Of a stretch of DNA of 64,000 nt, positions 1-9,006 are shown piece by piece. Position 1 is the stretch's first letter. Every line of letters begins with the position of its first letter. The stretch comes from Theropithecus gelada (taxonomy: Eukaryota > Chordata > Mammalia > Primates > Cercopithecidae), in contig NC_037680.1 of assembly GCF_003255815.1 (NCBI RefSeq), positions 16,588,547-16,652,546 of the forward strand. The letters run 5' to 3'. A model generated the notes under the pieces. The model was given only the letters and a program-made list of their open reading frames with translations. It was not told the DNA's origin and ran no database searches. The position numbers and the translations under genes were made by a program.

Positions 1-58
1 TCTGCATCTTGTTATTGGTCCGCAAGAAATAACTGCCCTACCCTGAGTTTGGACCAGG

Positions 59-929
59 AACAAAATGTCAAAGTTGATTAAAACTTTTCACAGTACATAT
101 TTGGTCTTTTACTAGTCAGATAAACAGTGAAAAGCTCATGTTTTTCATAATATTGCTGCTAGAATCATTTTTCTAAGTTTCATTTTTATCACCATTTTAT
201 CTCTAGTCAGGATAGGAAATTAATGCATATTGGAATTTAATTTGTTTGGGGAATTCATTTCGTTTAATTTGTTTTAAAATACTAACTGCAATCTGGTATT
301 GAAAGGCGATACAGCTCAAACTTCTTAATAGCCATATCCAGGGAGACTTCCATAGTGAAAATGTGAGCCGAAAGTAGATATTGATGATATTCAAGAAAAT
401 AATTTCAGTAAATTTCAAATGAGCCAAAATCATGTATGAAAATTCAACTTGGAATTAGAATTCAAAGCAAGATCTCCATGAATACGGGGTGTTGCACCTG
501 CTGCTAGGTGGCAGACAGAGGGAAGAATAAATGAGCTCCAGCTTTTGAGAAATTTAATTAAAAATTATATCAAACCTGGGATTCTCCTGAAAGAATTTGT
601 TCTTACTTTAATAAAAGTTGTTTCTCATGGAGAAGCAATTTTAATTTTTGACCAGGGTTGCAATTCTGTGCTGAAAATGACCTTTCTATGAGATCTTGTT
701 CATTTTTGCAAACACAATATATCCTCCCTGCCCTCAGGACCTTCCTTTAGCACCCAGACAGGACAGCATTTGCCAAAATAATGATAGGAATGCTCTGAAG
801 ACAATAGCTCTTCTCTAAATTTTATTACTATAAGTACAGTACGACAAAAATCCAGACCACAGGTAATACTGAGGTAAGAGGCAAATCACATCTGCTGCTC
901 AGATAAAACATTTTCATTTCCAATTTTTA
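59..929. other. No recognised feature, arm outer segment
   Basis: AT-rich sequence with no repeat or gene I can name. Bases 59-600 match the mirror (about 54239-54780) without a difference in my comparison, while 605-929 contains many arm differences. The 76-codon frame at 203-433 on the minus strand is short, lysine- and isoleucine-rich, and consistent with chance. Confidence 0.6.
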
Positions 930-1064
930 AATTCCGAGAGAGAACCAGAGCAGATAAGTGGCTTTCCAGGGTTAAAGGCTGTGGGAGGGTGAGCTACAAA
1001 AGAACAGCAAGAGGGAGTCTGTATGGAGAGATGGCACCATTCTACATTCTGAATATGATGGTGG
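930..1064 (+). repeat. Old L1 (L1ME-like) 3' end, part 1
   Basis: The order of motifs (agagagaacc-agagcag, then gggagggtgagctac, then gagggagtct, then atgatggtggtga) follows the 3' end of old L1M elements. The element continues at 1636 after an inserted LTR. Arm differences at 956, 961, 968, 1044 and 1054 lie here. Confidence 0.55.
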
Positions 1065-1122
1065 TGAGGGACTAATTGGCTAAGTTGGCTGGACTTCCTG
1101 GGTCAATAGGGACCTCCCTAAG

Positions 1123-1132
1123 GGGACTTTCC
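1123..1132 (+). promoter_or_regulatory. NF-kappaB consensus motif in LTR A
   Basis: GGGACTTTCC matches the classical kappaB site exactly. It sits at the start of the first of two tandem units in the LTR; the second unit has lost the leading Gs. Binding is not shown by sequence alone. Confidence 0.45.
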
Positions 1133-1258
1133 TCTAAGCCAAAATGAGTCATAGCTGCCAGCTAAGGGATTGAAACTTCAACCAATCAAAGAAGACTTTC
1201 CCCTAAGCCAAAATGAGTCACAGCTGCAAGCTAGGTGATACTTCAACCAATCATATAG
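1125..1258 (+). promoter_or_regulatory. Two tandem AP-1/CCAAT units in LTR A
   Basis: Units at 1125-1193 and 1194-1258 are imperfect direct repeats. Each has the AP-1 motif TGAGTCA (1145-1151 and 1214-1220) followed by a CCAAT box (1182-1186 and 1247-1251). Two more CCAAT boxes follow at 1296-1300 and 1309-1313. Tandem enhancer units are usual in the U3 of retroviral LTRs. Confidence 0.5.
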
Positions 1259-1635
1259 GGAGTTTAAGCTCTGGGCTGCAGCCTGATGTTTTTAACCAAT
1301 CAGGCCTGCCAATCCACGAGTGGATAGAAAAGAAGCTAATTCTATAGGACAAAAAAAGGAAAAAAGGAGGGGTCCTAAGGGGATATAAGCATAAGACACC
1401 TAACCCAGAAAGGGCTAGCCTTCCAGGGCACACATGGAAACTGCTTTCGCTTTCGTTTTACCTTCGTTTTCACTTTGATAAATCTTGTCGCCCTGCACAC
1501 TCTTTGGATCCGCGCGTTTCTCTCATGGAGCTATAACATTCGCTGCTGCAGTCGGCTTCATTCCTTGAAGCTGGTGAGACCACGAACCCTTGGATCGAGA
1601 AAAGACCTTCAATCGGGAGAAGACTTCTCGTCTCA

Positions 1636-1735
1636 CTGGCATTTGTCAAAACTCCTAGAACTGTACACCAAAAACGATTTTACTGTATGTAAATTTTTAA
1701 AAATAAACAAATTAACATTGTCAACTTGGAAACTT
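1636..1735 (+). repeat. Old L1 (L1ME-like) 3' end, part 2
   Basis: The motifs catttgtcaaaactc, agaactgtacacc and actgtatgtaaat are typical of the last part of old L1M 3' ends and continue the element broken at 1064. Confidence 0.55.
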
Positions 1736-2384
1736 TGAAAAAGTGTGTCAGTTTTGCTTTAGGTTAGACAGGCTCATCAGGAGGCTTGATGTTTAACCTG
1801 TCCCCTCCACCTCCCTAATTCCTTCTTCCCACCTCTCCTCAGTTTCTCACTTCCTTAAATTGTTCTAGGATTTCCTCACTTCTCTTCCTTTGCACACACA
1901 CCAAAAAACAAACAAACAAACAAACAAAACAAAGAGAAAAACACCAACTTTGAGAGCCAAGGCCTCAGATTAATCATGGTGATTAAAGAATTCACACCTG
2001 AGAAGGAATGTTCCAAAAGTCAGGAAAATGTGCTGATGGAAAAGGATCATAGGGAAAGTGTGTGTGGGTGGGAGAGGGGCATGCTTTCACTCTTTTATTT
2101 TTATTATTATTTTATTTTATGTTATTATTTTTTTATTTTCCCTGTGAGTCTAAACAGAGGAAAGAAGAGGAGGATATTATAATAATCATATCTTATATTT
2201 GTAAACTGTTATAGTTTATAGTCATCTTCAATTAACTTCTTTAATACTCCATCAACCTGCATTGCCCGCATTTTCCAGATGAAGAGACCATGGCCCAGAA
2301 CAGTGAATTGCCAATGGTCGCGGGACTAGGATGTGAAAGTTTGGCTTGAGGTATGAATTATGCTTTTCACCATGTGTAACCTCT
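1736..2384. other. No gene; simple repeat (CAAA)n and AT-rich tract
   Basis: A (CAAA)n run lies at about 1909-1931 and a TTATT-rich tract at about 2093-2140. The rest is unassigned. The mirror is about 52456-53104. Confidence 0.5.
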
Positions 2385-2466
2385 GAGCTAAGAGTTTTTG
2401 AAAGAAATGTGTAGGTGGCAGTGTCGAACTTCCAAGTAACAGGAGGCATTAAGAAAGGCATCAAGA

Positions 2467-3163
2467 GATACTATCTTACTCCTGCACAGACGTTAGTGTG
2501 GAAGTGGTGAAAAACGAATGCTAATACACTGCTGGTGGGAATGTAATTTAGTACAACCTCTATGGAAAACAGTGTGGAGATTTCTTAAAGAACTAAAAGT
2601 AGCCATACCATGTGATCCAGCAATCCCACTACTGGGCATCTACTCAAAGGAAAAGAAGTCATTATAGCAAAAAGACAGCTGCACACATACGTTTTTTAAG
2701 CACAATTCACAATTGCAAAGTTATGGAACCAACCTAGGTGCCTATCTCCCAATGATTGGGTAAAGAAAATGTGGTATATATACACCGTGGAATACTACTC
2801 AGCCATAAAAAAAAAAACAAAGTAATGTCCTGCAGCAGCTTGGATGGAGCTGGAGGTCATTATCCTAAGTGAAGTAACTAAGGAATGGAAAACCAAATAC
2901 TACATGTTCTCACTTATAAGTGGGAGCTGAGCTATAGGTACACAAAGGCATGCAGTAGTATCATGGACATTGGAGACTCAGAAGTAGGAGGGTCGGTGGG
3001 GGGTGAGAGATTAAAAAACTACATACTGCGTACAGTGCACACTACTCAGGCGACAGGCGTGCTACAATCTCAGACTTCACCACTATACAATTCATCCATG
3101 TAACCAAAGCCCTCTTGTATCCCAGAAGCTATTGAAATTTTAAAAACATTTAAAAAATAAAGA
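2467..3163 (+). mobile_element. L1 3'-end fragment (5'-truncated)
   Basis: It contains the ORF2 C-terminal region (acactgctggtgggaatg, aaaacagtgtgga, ccagcaatcccactactggg) followed by a 3' untranslated part. An 8-bp target duplication catcaaga flanks it at 2459-2466 and 3164-3171, which supports target-primed insertion. It is older than the L1 at 20400. No intact reading frame remains. Confidence 0.88.
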
Positions 3164-3178
3164 CATCAAGAAATTTTA

Positions 3179-3493
3179 GGCCGGGTGCAGGGGCTCATGC
3201 CTGTAATCTCAACAGTTCGGGAGGCCAAGGCAGGTGGATCACTTGTGGTCAGGAGTTGAAGACCAGCCTGGCCAATATGGTGAAACCGCATCTCTCCTGA
3301 AAATACAAAAATTAGCTGGGTGTGGTGGCATGCACCTGTAATCCCAGCTACTTGTGAGGTGGAGGCAGGAGAATCGCTTGAACCCAGGAGGTGGAGGTTG
3401 CAGCAAGTCGAGATTGCTCCACTGCACTCCAGCCCCGGCAACAGAGCAAGACTGTCAAAAAAAAAAAAAAAAAAAAAAAAAGAAAGAAAGAAA
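3179..3493 (+). mobile_element. Alu element
   Basis: A full dimer starting ggccgggtgcaggggctcat, with the right monomer and a poly-A plus GAAA tail. It lies right after the L1 target duplication, so the two insertions are close neighbours. Confidence 0.95.
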
Positions 3494-3835
3494 AGTGGCC
3501 TGTTGCTCTTGGGAAATGATAAGAAGTTATAGATGATGGAATGTTGACTGTGAGAGGAAACGTTCATTCTCAGAATCAAAGTCAATAGCCACTGGATATC
3601 TATGTCACTATGTTGCTTCAGAAAAATACAATTTTTAAAGTTATTCCTTGAAATATTTCAGGCTGCTTATTTTTCCTATCTTTCTCATAGTGACTCTGCC
3701 TACCTATTACTTCCTCTTTTCTTAGCTACTGTGCTTACCATGTCTTCTATTACTCAGTAACTCAGGGGAGAGATATGAATGGGCTCAAAGCACCAAAGCC
3801 CAATAGAGAACAAGACATGAAGCAGAGGTCTCCTC

Positions 3836-4439
3836 ACCACACCTATTCCAGGTACTGTTTCAGGCTTCTGTTCGGCAAGCAGCTACCAGGTCCACTTCTC
3901 CAGGTCGACCCCTGATGCTGAGAGTGAAACAAAGTCATTCAGAGGATTCAAATAAATGCCTTCTCTGCCTAGGTGGGCTAACGTCTGTTTCTATTGTTTA
4001 TAAAGGGGGGTCCTGAATACCACAAGTGTTTTTAAACAATTTTTTTCTGACCGTATTTCTTGGGACCTTTCCATTCTGCAGGTCTCTCAGGAGCCATATG
4101 GAGAGGGTAGAGTTAACCCAAGCCAGCAGCTTCCTGGATTCTCCTTCAACCAGAGCAGATCAACTTAGTTTTCTTATGAAAAAGAATTTCTGCTACACAC
4201 ACAAAAAAAGTCTAGAAACTACACGTGGATGACAGGAAAGAAGTTCTTTTATCTTTCTTGAATTTTTCTAGACTTTCTCTGGATACCAACACAGAGCCTT
4301 CCAGACCCAAGTTCTCCAGGTTCCCATGGATGATCTAGTAGTAAAGAGTCCAAGCAGCTGCCTGCTATCTCCTCAGCAGCCAGAGCTGGTCCTGCTTCTC
4401 TTTGTTACCTGGGTCCTGGAGACTGGGGCTGATTTCTGC
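3836..4439. other. No recognised feature
   Basis: Unassigned sequence with no long frame and no repeat I can name. Confidence 0.5.
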
Positions 4440-4615
4440 CACTTCTTAGCCATCTCATCTTGGACAAATACCTTACTTCTACTGAACTTAAATTCTTCTC
4501 TCTGTAAAATAGAACATGAATAATACTATTCTGTCAACCTCATATGACACCTGTGAGGCTCAAATGATCTAATAAGTATCACCTTATGCATTTATAAATT
4601 ATTCGATACATACAA
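4440..4615 (+). repeat. MIR fragment
   Basis: The order catcttggacaaatacctta, ctctgtaaaatagaacatgaataat, then acctgtgaggctcaaatga follows the core and 3' half of MIR in sense orientation. Confidence 0.65.
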
Positions 4616-4796
4616 GATGAAACTATTATAACTATTACAGTCAGCATAAAATCTTAAATCAGTTGGTGAGCTTGTTTCCTGGATGTGAATGAATTAAGCT
4701 AGTCTATTCTATGTAAAAACAGTTAGCTCTTTTCATAGGAGGATGCATTGACTTATACCACAGCTCTGTGGTTAAATTCTGATATGACACTGACGT

Positions 4797-4945
4797 TTTA
4801 TTTTGTTTTGTTTTATTTTCTTAGACACGGGATCTTTCAGTGTTGCCCAGGCTAGTCTTGAACTCCTCGCCTCCCACTATCCCTCCACCTCAGCCTCCCA
4901 AAGCAATGGGATTACAGGCATGAGCCACTGTACCCTGCTGAGATT
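4797..4945 (-). mobile_element. Alu monomer (FRAM/FLAM-like), antisense
   Basis: A T-rich start, then ttgcccaggctagtcttgaa, cagcctcccaaag and gattacaggcatgagccac. Only one Alu arm is present. This is the centre of the most divergent arm-to-arm patch. Confidence 0.85.
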
Positions 4946-5281
4946 TTATAACGTGTAATCTTTAAACCTCAAGGGCCTATAGGCTTTGTCAGAAAAAAAA
5001 AAAAAAGAAAAGAAAATTTTGATAGTGGCCATGATGGTTGCAGCCAGGCACATGGGTAATAAATCCTAGGCCTATAAAGTAAATTTGACCTCTTACCTGT
5101 GTAACTGGAGTTTGTTAAGTATTTCACCGACAGGTACAGGTTATAAACATGTGTATCGGAGGTAGAACAAAGACAAAATGGAATCAGTCACCCTGTACCA
5201 GATCCTTAGATGACTAACCTTAGTCTCCACCTGCTCAACTGCATGTACATCTCATATATATATGTCTTCTATGGATACTGT

Positions 5282-5768
5282 TGTAGCAGGACGAGCCGTG
5301 GACAAAACCTCTCAGACACTGAGATAGTGAAGGGAGCGGCTTTAATCAGCTGGGAGCATCAGCAGGCTAGCATGTGAAAATCCGAGCTCGTCAGGCGCTC
5401 AACTTCTGTCCCTTTTAAGGGCTCACAACTCTAAGGAGGTCCGCGTGAGAGGGTCGTGATTGATTGAGCAAGCCAAGGGGTATGTGACAGGGACTGTAAG
5501 CACCAGTGGTCAGAGTGAAACAGAACAGATCGGGAGGTTTCACAATGTCCTTCCATACAATGTCTAGAATCTATAGATAACATCAGTTGCTAGGTCAGGG
5601 GTCGAATTTTAACTACCAGGCTTAGGTCTGGCAGGCCCAGGCCTGGTTTCAGGTCTGGTTCCTTGGTTTCGGGTCTGGTTCCTAGGCACCGGGCTACCTG
5701 CCTTTAGTTCTGCTTCTCTTTCCTTTTCTGAGTATAAAACAATATGAGAGGGTCTCTCTCTTCCCTCA
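5282..5768 (-). mobile_element. Solo ERV LTR B, antisense
   Basis: Read on the minus strand it begins TGAGGGAAG and ends GTCCTGCTACA, 487 bp in TG...CA form. In that reading a TATA-like ccttaaaaggg and an ATTAAA poly-A signal lie near the 3' end, in the right order for an LTR. It is CpG-containing and little decayed compared with its surroundings. No internal retroviral sequence adjoins it. Family not assigned. Confidence 0.6.
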
Positions 5769-6700
5769 GTGTCACTGAACACCAGTCAGAATCATAGGAA
5801 TGTAACTGCTGCTTCTTGGCCCTGCTTCTCCCACCTTCTGTACCACCTGCATCCTTCTAGTAGGAAATTATGTACTGTGCCTCATGGAACCTACTTTGGA
5901 GACTCATTCTCAGTCTGCACTGAGTCTGTGTTTCCAGGCTTAAGACCTCAAACCTGGCTCAAAATAAACCTAACCATAATTTCTCTAAGTTTTAGTGCCT
6001 GTTATTTCACTTTTCAGTTGACAGCTTTAAACGACTTACTGGTGACAAAAGATGTAAGGGCCAAAACCCTTATATTTTCATTTGTATACATGTGTATATT
6101 TATAATTATATATAAATATCAATTATATGCCATTTCAATGATTGGTATTTTAAATACATATTTTGATAGATTTGAATAATATTTATATATTTTTATGTGT
6201 AGTGATTATTTTACTAATTTGTACATTTATAATTTCTATGAATTTTATTAAGTACTTTCAATGTACAACACTATGTGATTCTATGCTTATTTTATGTAAA
6301 GGTGGATTGGTCTAGGTTTTATGAGTTTTGGTTATTAGCCTGAAGAGCTTGAAAACTACTTAACTACAAAGTAATTGTTAACAACTTCACAGCAACTTCA
6401 CAAGAACAAAGTAGTTGCTGAGAAGCCATTGCAAGTATTTGAGAAAATTCATGTGATTAAAAACAATGTGTTAGTAAGAAGCAGAGTAATTGGATTAAAA
6501 AATAAGTAATTAGAAAGGTAAAAAATACATGAACTTGAGAAACTGAAAGAATGGCTTTGCCCATAGAAAAGTAGGATCCAGCTGGAGACACTCAATGAAA
6601 TTTTAGAACATGAAAAACTTTTCCAGTATAGACAGAATGAAAAGAGGAAGGAGTACAGAATATTCTTGTGCTGTAACTTGTATCTACTTTTAACGACCAC
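5769..6700. other. No gene; AT-rich region
   Basis: The stretch 6080-6300 is very AT-rich (repeated atata and ttata). A 136-codon frame at 5769-6179 begins at the LTR B edge and runs into the AT-rich stretch; it has no recognisable domain and is likely chance. The arms differ at 6319-6320. Confidence 0.5.
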
Positions 6701-6713
6701 CGCCACCTGGTGG
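6701..6713 (-). promoter_or_regulatory. CTCF-like motif
   Basis: The minus strand reads CCACCAGGTGGCG, which differs from the CTCF core CCACCAGGGGGCG at one base. The mirror copy at 48128-48140 is on the plus strand, so the pair points outward (divergent). Confidence 0.4.
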
Positions 6714-7009
6714 CTTGTGACCCTGTTTCCACTGAAGAGAGAAACCCTGTTTATTCTTGATTTTGCAGACCTAATCGGGGATAAAACAGGATAAAAAGAA
6801 CACTGGCCTGGAACACCAGGGATCTAAGTTTCTGGAGCACAGGGGTTAAAGACCATAATATGTCTTGTGCATCTAGATCCTTTAACTAAAAATACCTATA
6901 CTTTAATGATTTCTTATGAAATTGCAGCCAAAGCTGGAATCCAGAAAGAATTCTGACATGAATTAAAATCTTCAAATCCCATCATGTATGTTGAATTACT
7001 CCTTTTTTT

Positions 7010-7440
7010 TTTTGATTCAACAAGCCTCATGTCTCCCATCCTGTTAGACCTTGGTAGTTTAAGCCCATATCTCTCTCCTGAGTTACTGAGTAATAGAAGG
7101 TATGGCAAGCACAGTAGCTAAGGAAAGAGGAAGTGATATGTGGAGAGACAGTCACAGTGAGAAAGCCAGGAAAAATGAGCAGCCTGCAATATTTCAAGGA
7201 ATAAGTTTACAATTGTATTTTTCTGAAGCAACATTGTGGGATGAGTACACATAGCTGCTACTGATTTTGATTCTGAGAACGAAACTCCCTCTCACGATCA
7301 ACATTTCCTCACCTATAACTTTATATCATTTGCCAAGAACAAGCTATTTTACAGCTTCTTGATGCTTTTCTTAATGCGTTCTGCGGCCTGGAAATTCTAC
7401 TCTGTACACATTTATTTCAGAAATCCCTAGTTCAAAGGTT
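7010..7440 (-). repeat. Old repeat unit, copy 2 (uninterrupted)
   Basis: A diverged reverse complement of the outer pieces of 2385-3835. This copy lacks the L1 and Alu, so it shows the pre-insertion arrangement. Confidence 0.7.
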
Positions 7441-7582
7441 ACCCCTGCTATAAAGGCTTCCAACACTCTCTCCAAGCAGAGGCAACATTTCTCCCTTGTG
7501 TTCCACAATTGATTGCATTTTGTTTTCACCTTACTGTATTCTTACTAAACCCTCATTATACTCCTATCTAAACAACATGTAC

Positions 7583-7927
7583 TCTCTTAGTCTGTTTGAG
7601 TCCCTGTAATAAAATGCTATAAACTAGGTATCTTATAAACAATAGAAATTTATTTCTTATAGTTCTAAAGGCTAGGGAGTCCAAGATCAAGACATTGGCA
7701 GGTTCCATGTCCAGTGACAGTTTGCTTTTTCATAGACGGAGCCTTTTAAATATGTATTCTCATTGTGGAAGGCGCAAGGGAAGTCTCTTTTATAAAAACA
7801 CTAATTTCATTCATGAGGTTTCTCCCATGTGATCTAATCATCTCTTAAAGGCCACCACCTCCTAATAATGTCACCTTGGGGCTAGGGTTTCAACATGTGA
7901 ATTTTGGGGTGACACAAACATTTGAAT
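7583..7927 (-). mobile_element. MaLR LTR (MLT1-like), antisense
   Basis: Read on the minus strand: tcaaatgtttgtgtcacccc, aaattcacatgttgaaaccc, cctttaagagatgattaga, then ttggactccctagcc and aataaatttctattgtttat. This is the order of MLT1-type LTRs. Confidence 0.8.
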
Positions 7928-8849
7928 CATAGCATGTACAACATCTGCTTAAATGTGTATCTGTATCACTGCACTTTAGCCTTCTCAGGATCAAACACTG
8001 TGTCTTTCAAATCTGTATTCCAGATATTCTTTTGGTTGATGGCTACTAGAATAGACAATGCCTCTATCCCACCCTCCAGGATGACAATTCTAGGGAGAAA
8101 TTGAATAAGCATTTTACAGACCTTGAGAACATATAATTTTATGAGGGGTAGGAGGTAAATGCAGAATTTCTGTAAGAGTTTGCATACTTGTAACATTCAT
8201 GAACCCTGAACTTTTAATCAGTTTCTCAGGGCTCAGAAAACATAGGTGGTATTAGAGCTCAGAAACCTAACAAGTGAGTTTCATCATGAAGGATAACAAA
8301 GGGCTTGGCTCTTTTATTGAGGATCCATTCATTAACAACATGTAGACATAGTTTCTGGGGCTCCTCCATTTCTCTATAGAGAACGCCTCCATCTTTACCA
8401 GAGGTTTAGCTCCCAACCACCTATCCACGTTCTGGTTACAAGGTAAAAGAGGATGTCCGAGAAGCCTGAAGTTAAGTATTCAGAACATGGAGGAAACAGA
8501 GGCAGTCCAAGAAATAAAGATTGAAAAGCAAAATACTACCAAGAGCAATCTCAAATTGATAAGAAAAGGTTTATATCCAGAGGACAAGAGTGCTATGAAA
8601 AAGAAAATTTAAAATTTGAATTACAATAGCCAAGATAGATTCAGTAAAAGGGTTAGGAGATAAAATTAAGGATATCTCTTAAAAATATAGCAAAAAAAGA
8701 AAAAAGAAAAAAAAAGTAGAAGAGGGATTCAGAAGGAGTACAACCAGAAAGATGGCATTATGAGAAAAACTTGATGAAAGAGCCATGCTGAAAGATGTGG
8801 GCAGCCTCTAGAAAACAGAAAAAAAACAGAAAATCAGTTCTTTTCTAGA
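7928..8849. other. No recognised feature; A-rich tract
   Basis: Mostly unassigned. A purine-rich A tract lies at about 8686-8720. No frame longer than about 76 codons. Confidence 0.5.
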
Positions 8850-9006
8850 GCCTCCAGAAAGAAATGCCGCCCTGCCAACACCTTGATGTGAGCCTAGTGA
8901 GATGCATTTTAGACTTCTGATCCTAGCACTATAAGATTATAAAGTTAGGTTGTTTTAAGCTCCTAAGTTTGTAGTAATTTATTACAGCAGCCATAGAAAA
9001 CTAAAA
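8850..9006 (+). mobile_element. MaLR LTR 3' fragment
   Basis: The series caacaccttgatgtgagcc, agacttctgatcctagcac, gttgttttaagctcctaag and tttattacagcagccatag follows the 3' end of MLT1-type LTRs in sense orientation. Confidence 0.6.

Larger units (their letters stand above)
1065..1635 (+). mobile_element. Solo ERV LTR A (class I-like)
   Basis: The segment starts with TG (tgagggactaattgg) and ends with CA (cttctcgtctca), about 571 bp, and it interrupts an old L1 3' end. Flanking bases gtgg and ctgg could be an imperfect 4-bp target duplication. It holds promoter-like parts: a kappaB motif, two tandem units each with an AP-1 motif and a CCAAT box, two further CCAAT boxes, and a TATA-like atataag at 1384-1390. 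No internal viral sequence adjoins it, so it is a solo LTR. I do not assign a named family. The two arm copies look identical from 1055 inward. Confidence 0.6.
2385..3835 (+). repeat. Old repeat unit, copy 1, split by L1 and Alu
   Basis: The outer pieces 2385-2466 and 3495-3835 together are a diverged reverse complement of 7010-7440. Examples are gcattaagaaaggcatcaag here against cttgatgcttttcttaatgc there, and the shared stretches around ttgcttcagaaaaatacaat and ctattactcagtaactcag. The L1 (2467-3163) and Alu (3179-3493) between the pieces are later insertions absent from the partner. I do not recognise the family; it may be an unnamed old interspersed repeat or a local inverted duplication. 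Confidence 0.7.

Noticed and set aside
3166..3585. 139-codon frame with phenylalanine runs
   Set aside because: It is translated antisense Alu plus its poly-T tail.
5769..6179. 136-codon frame beginning at the LTR B edge
   Set aside because: It has no domain, runs into AT-rich sequence, and has a length within chance.
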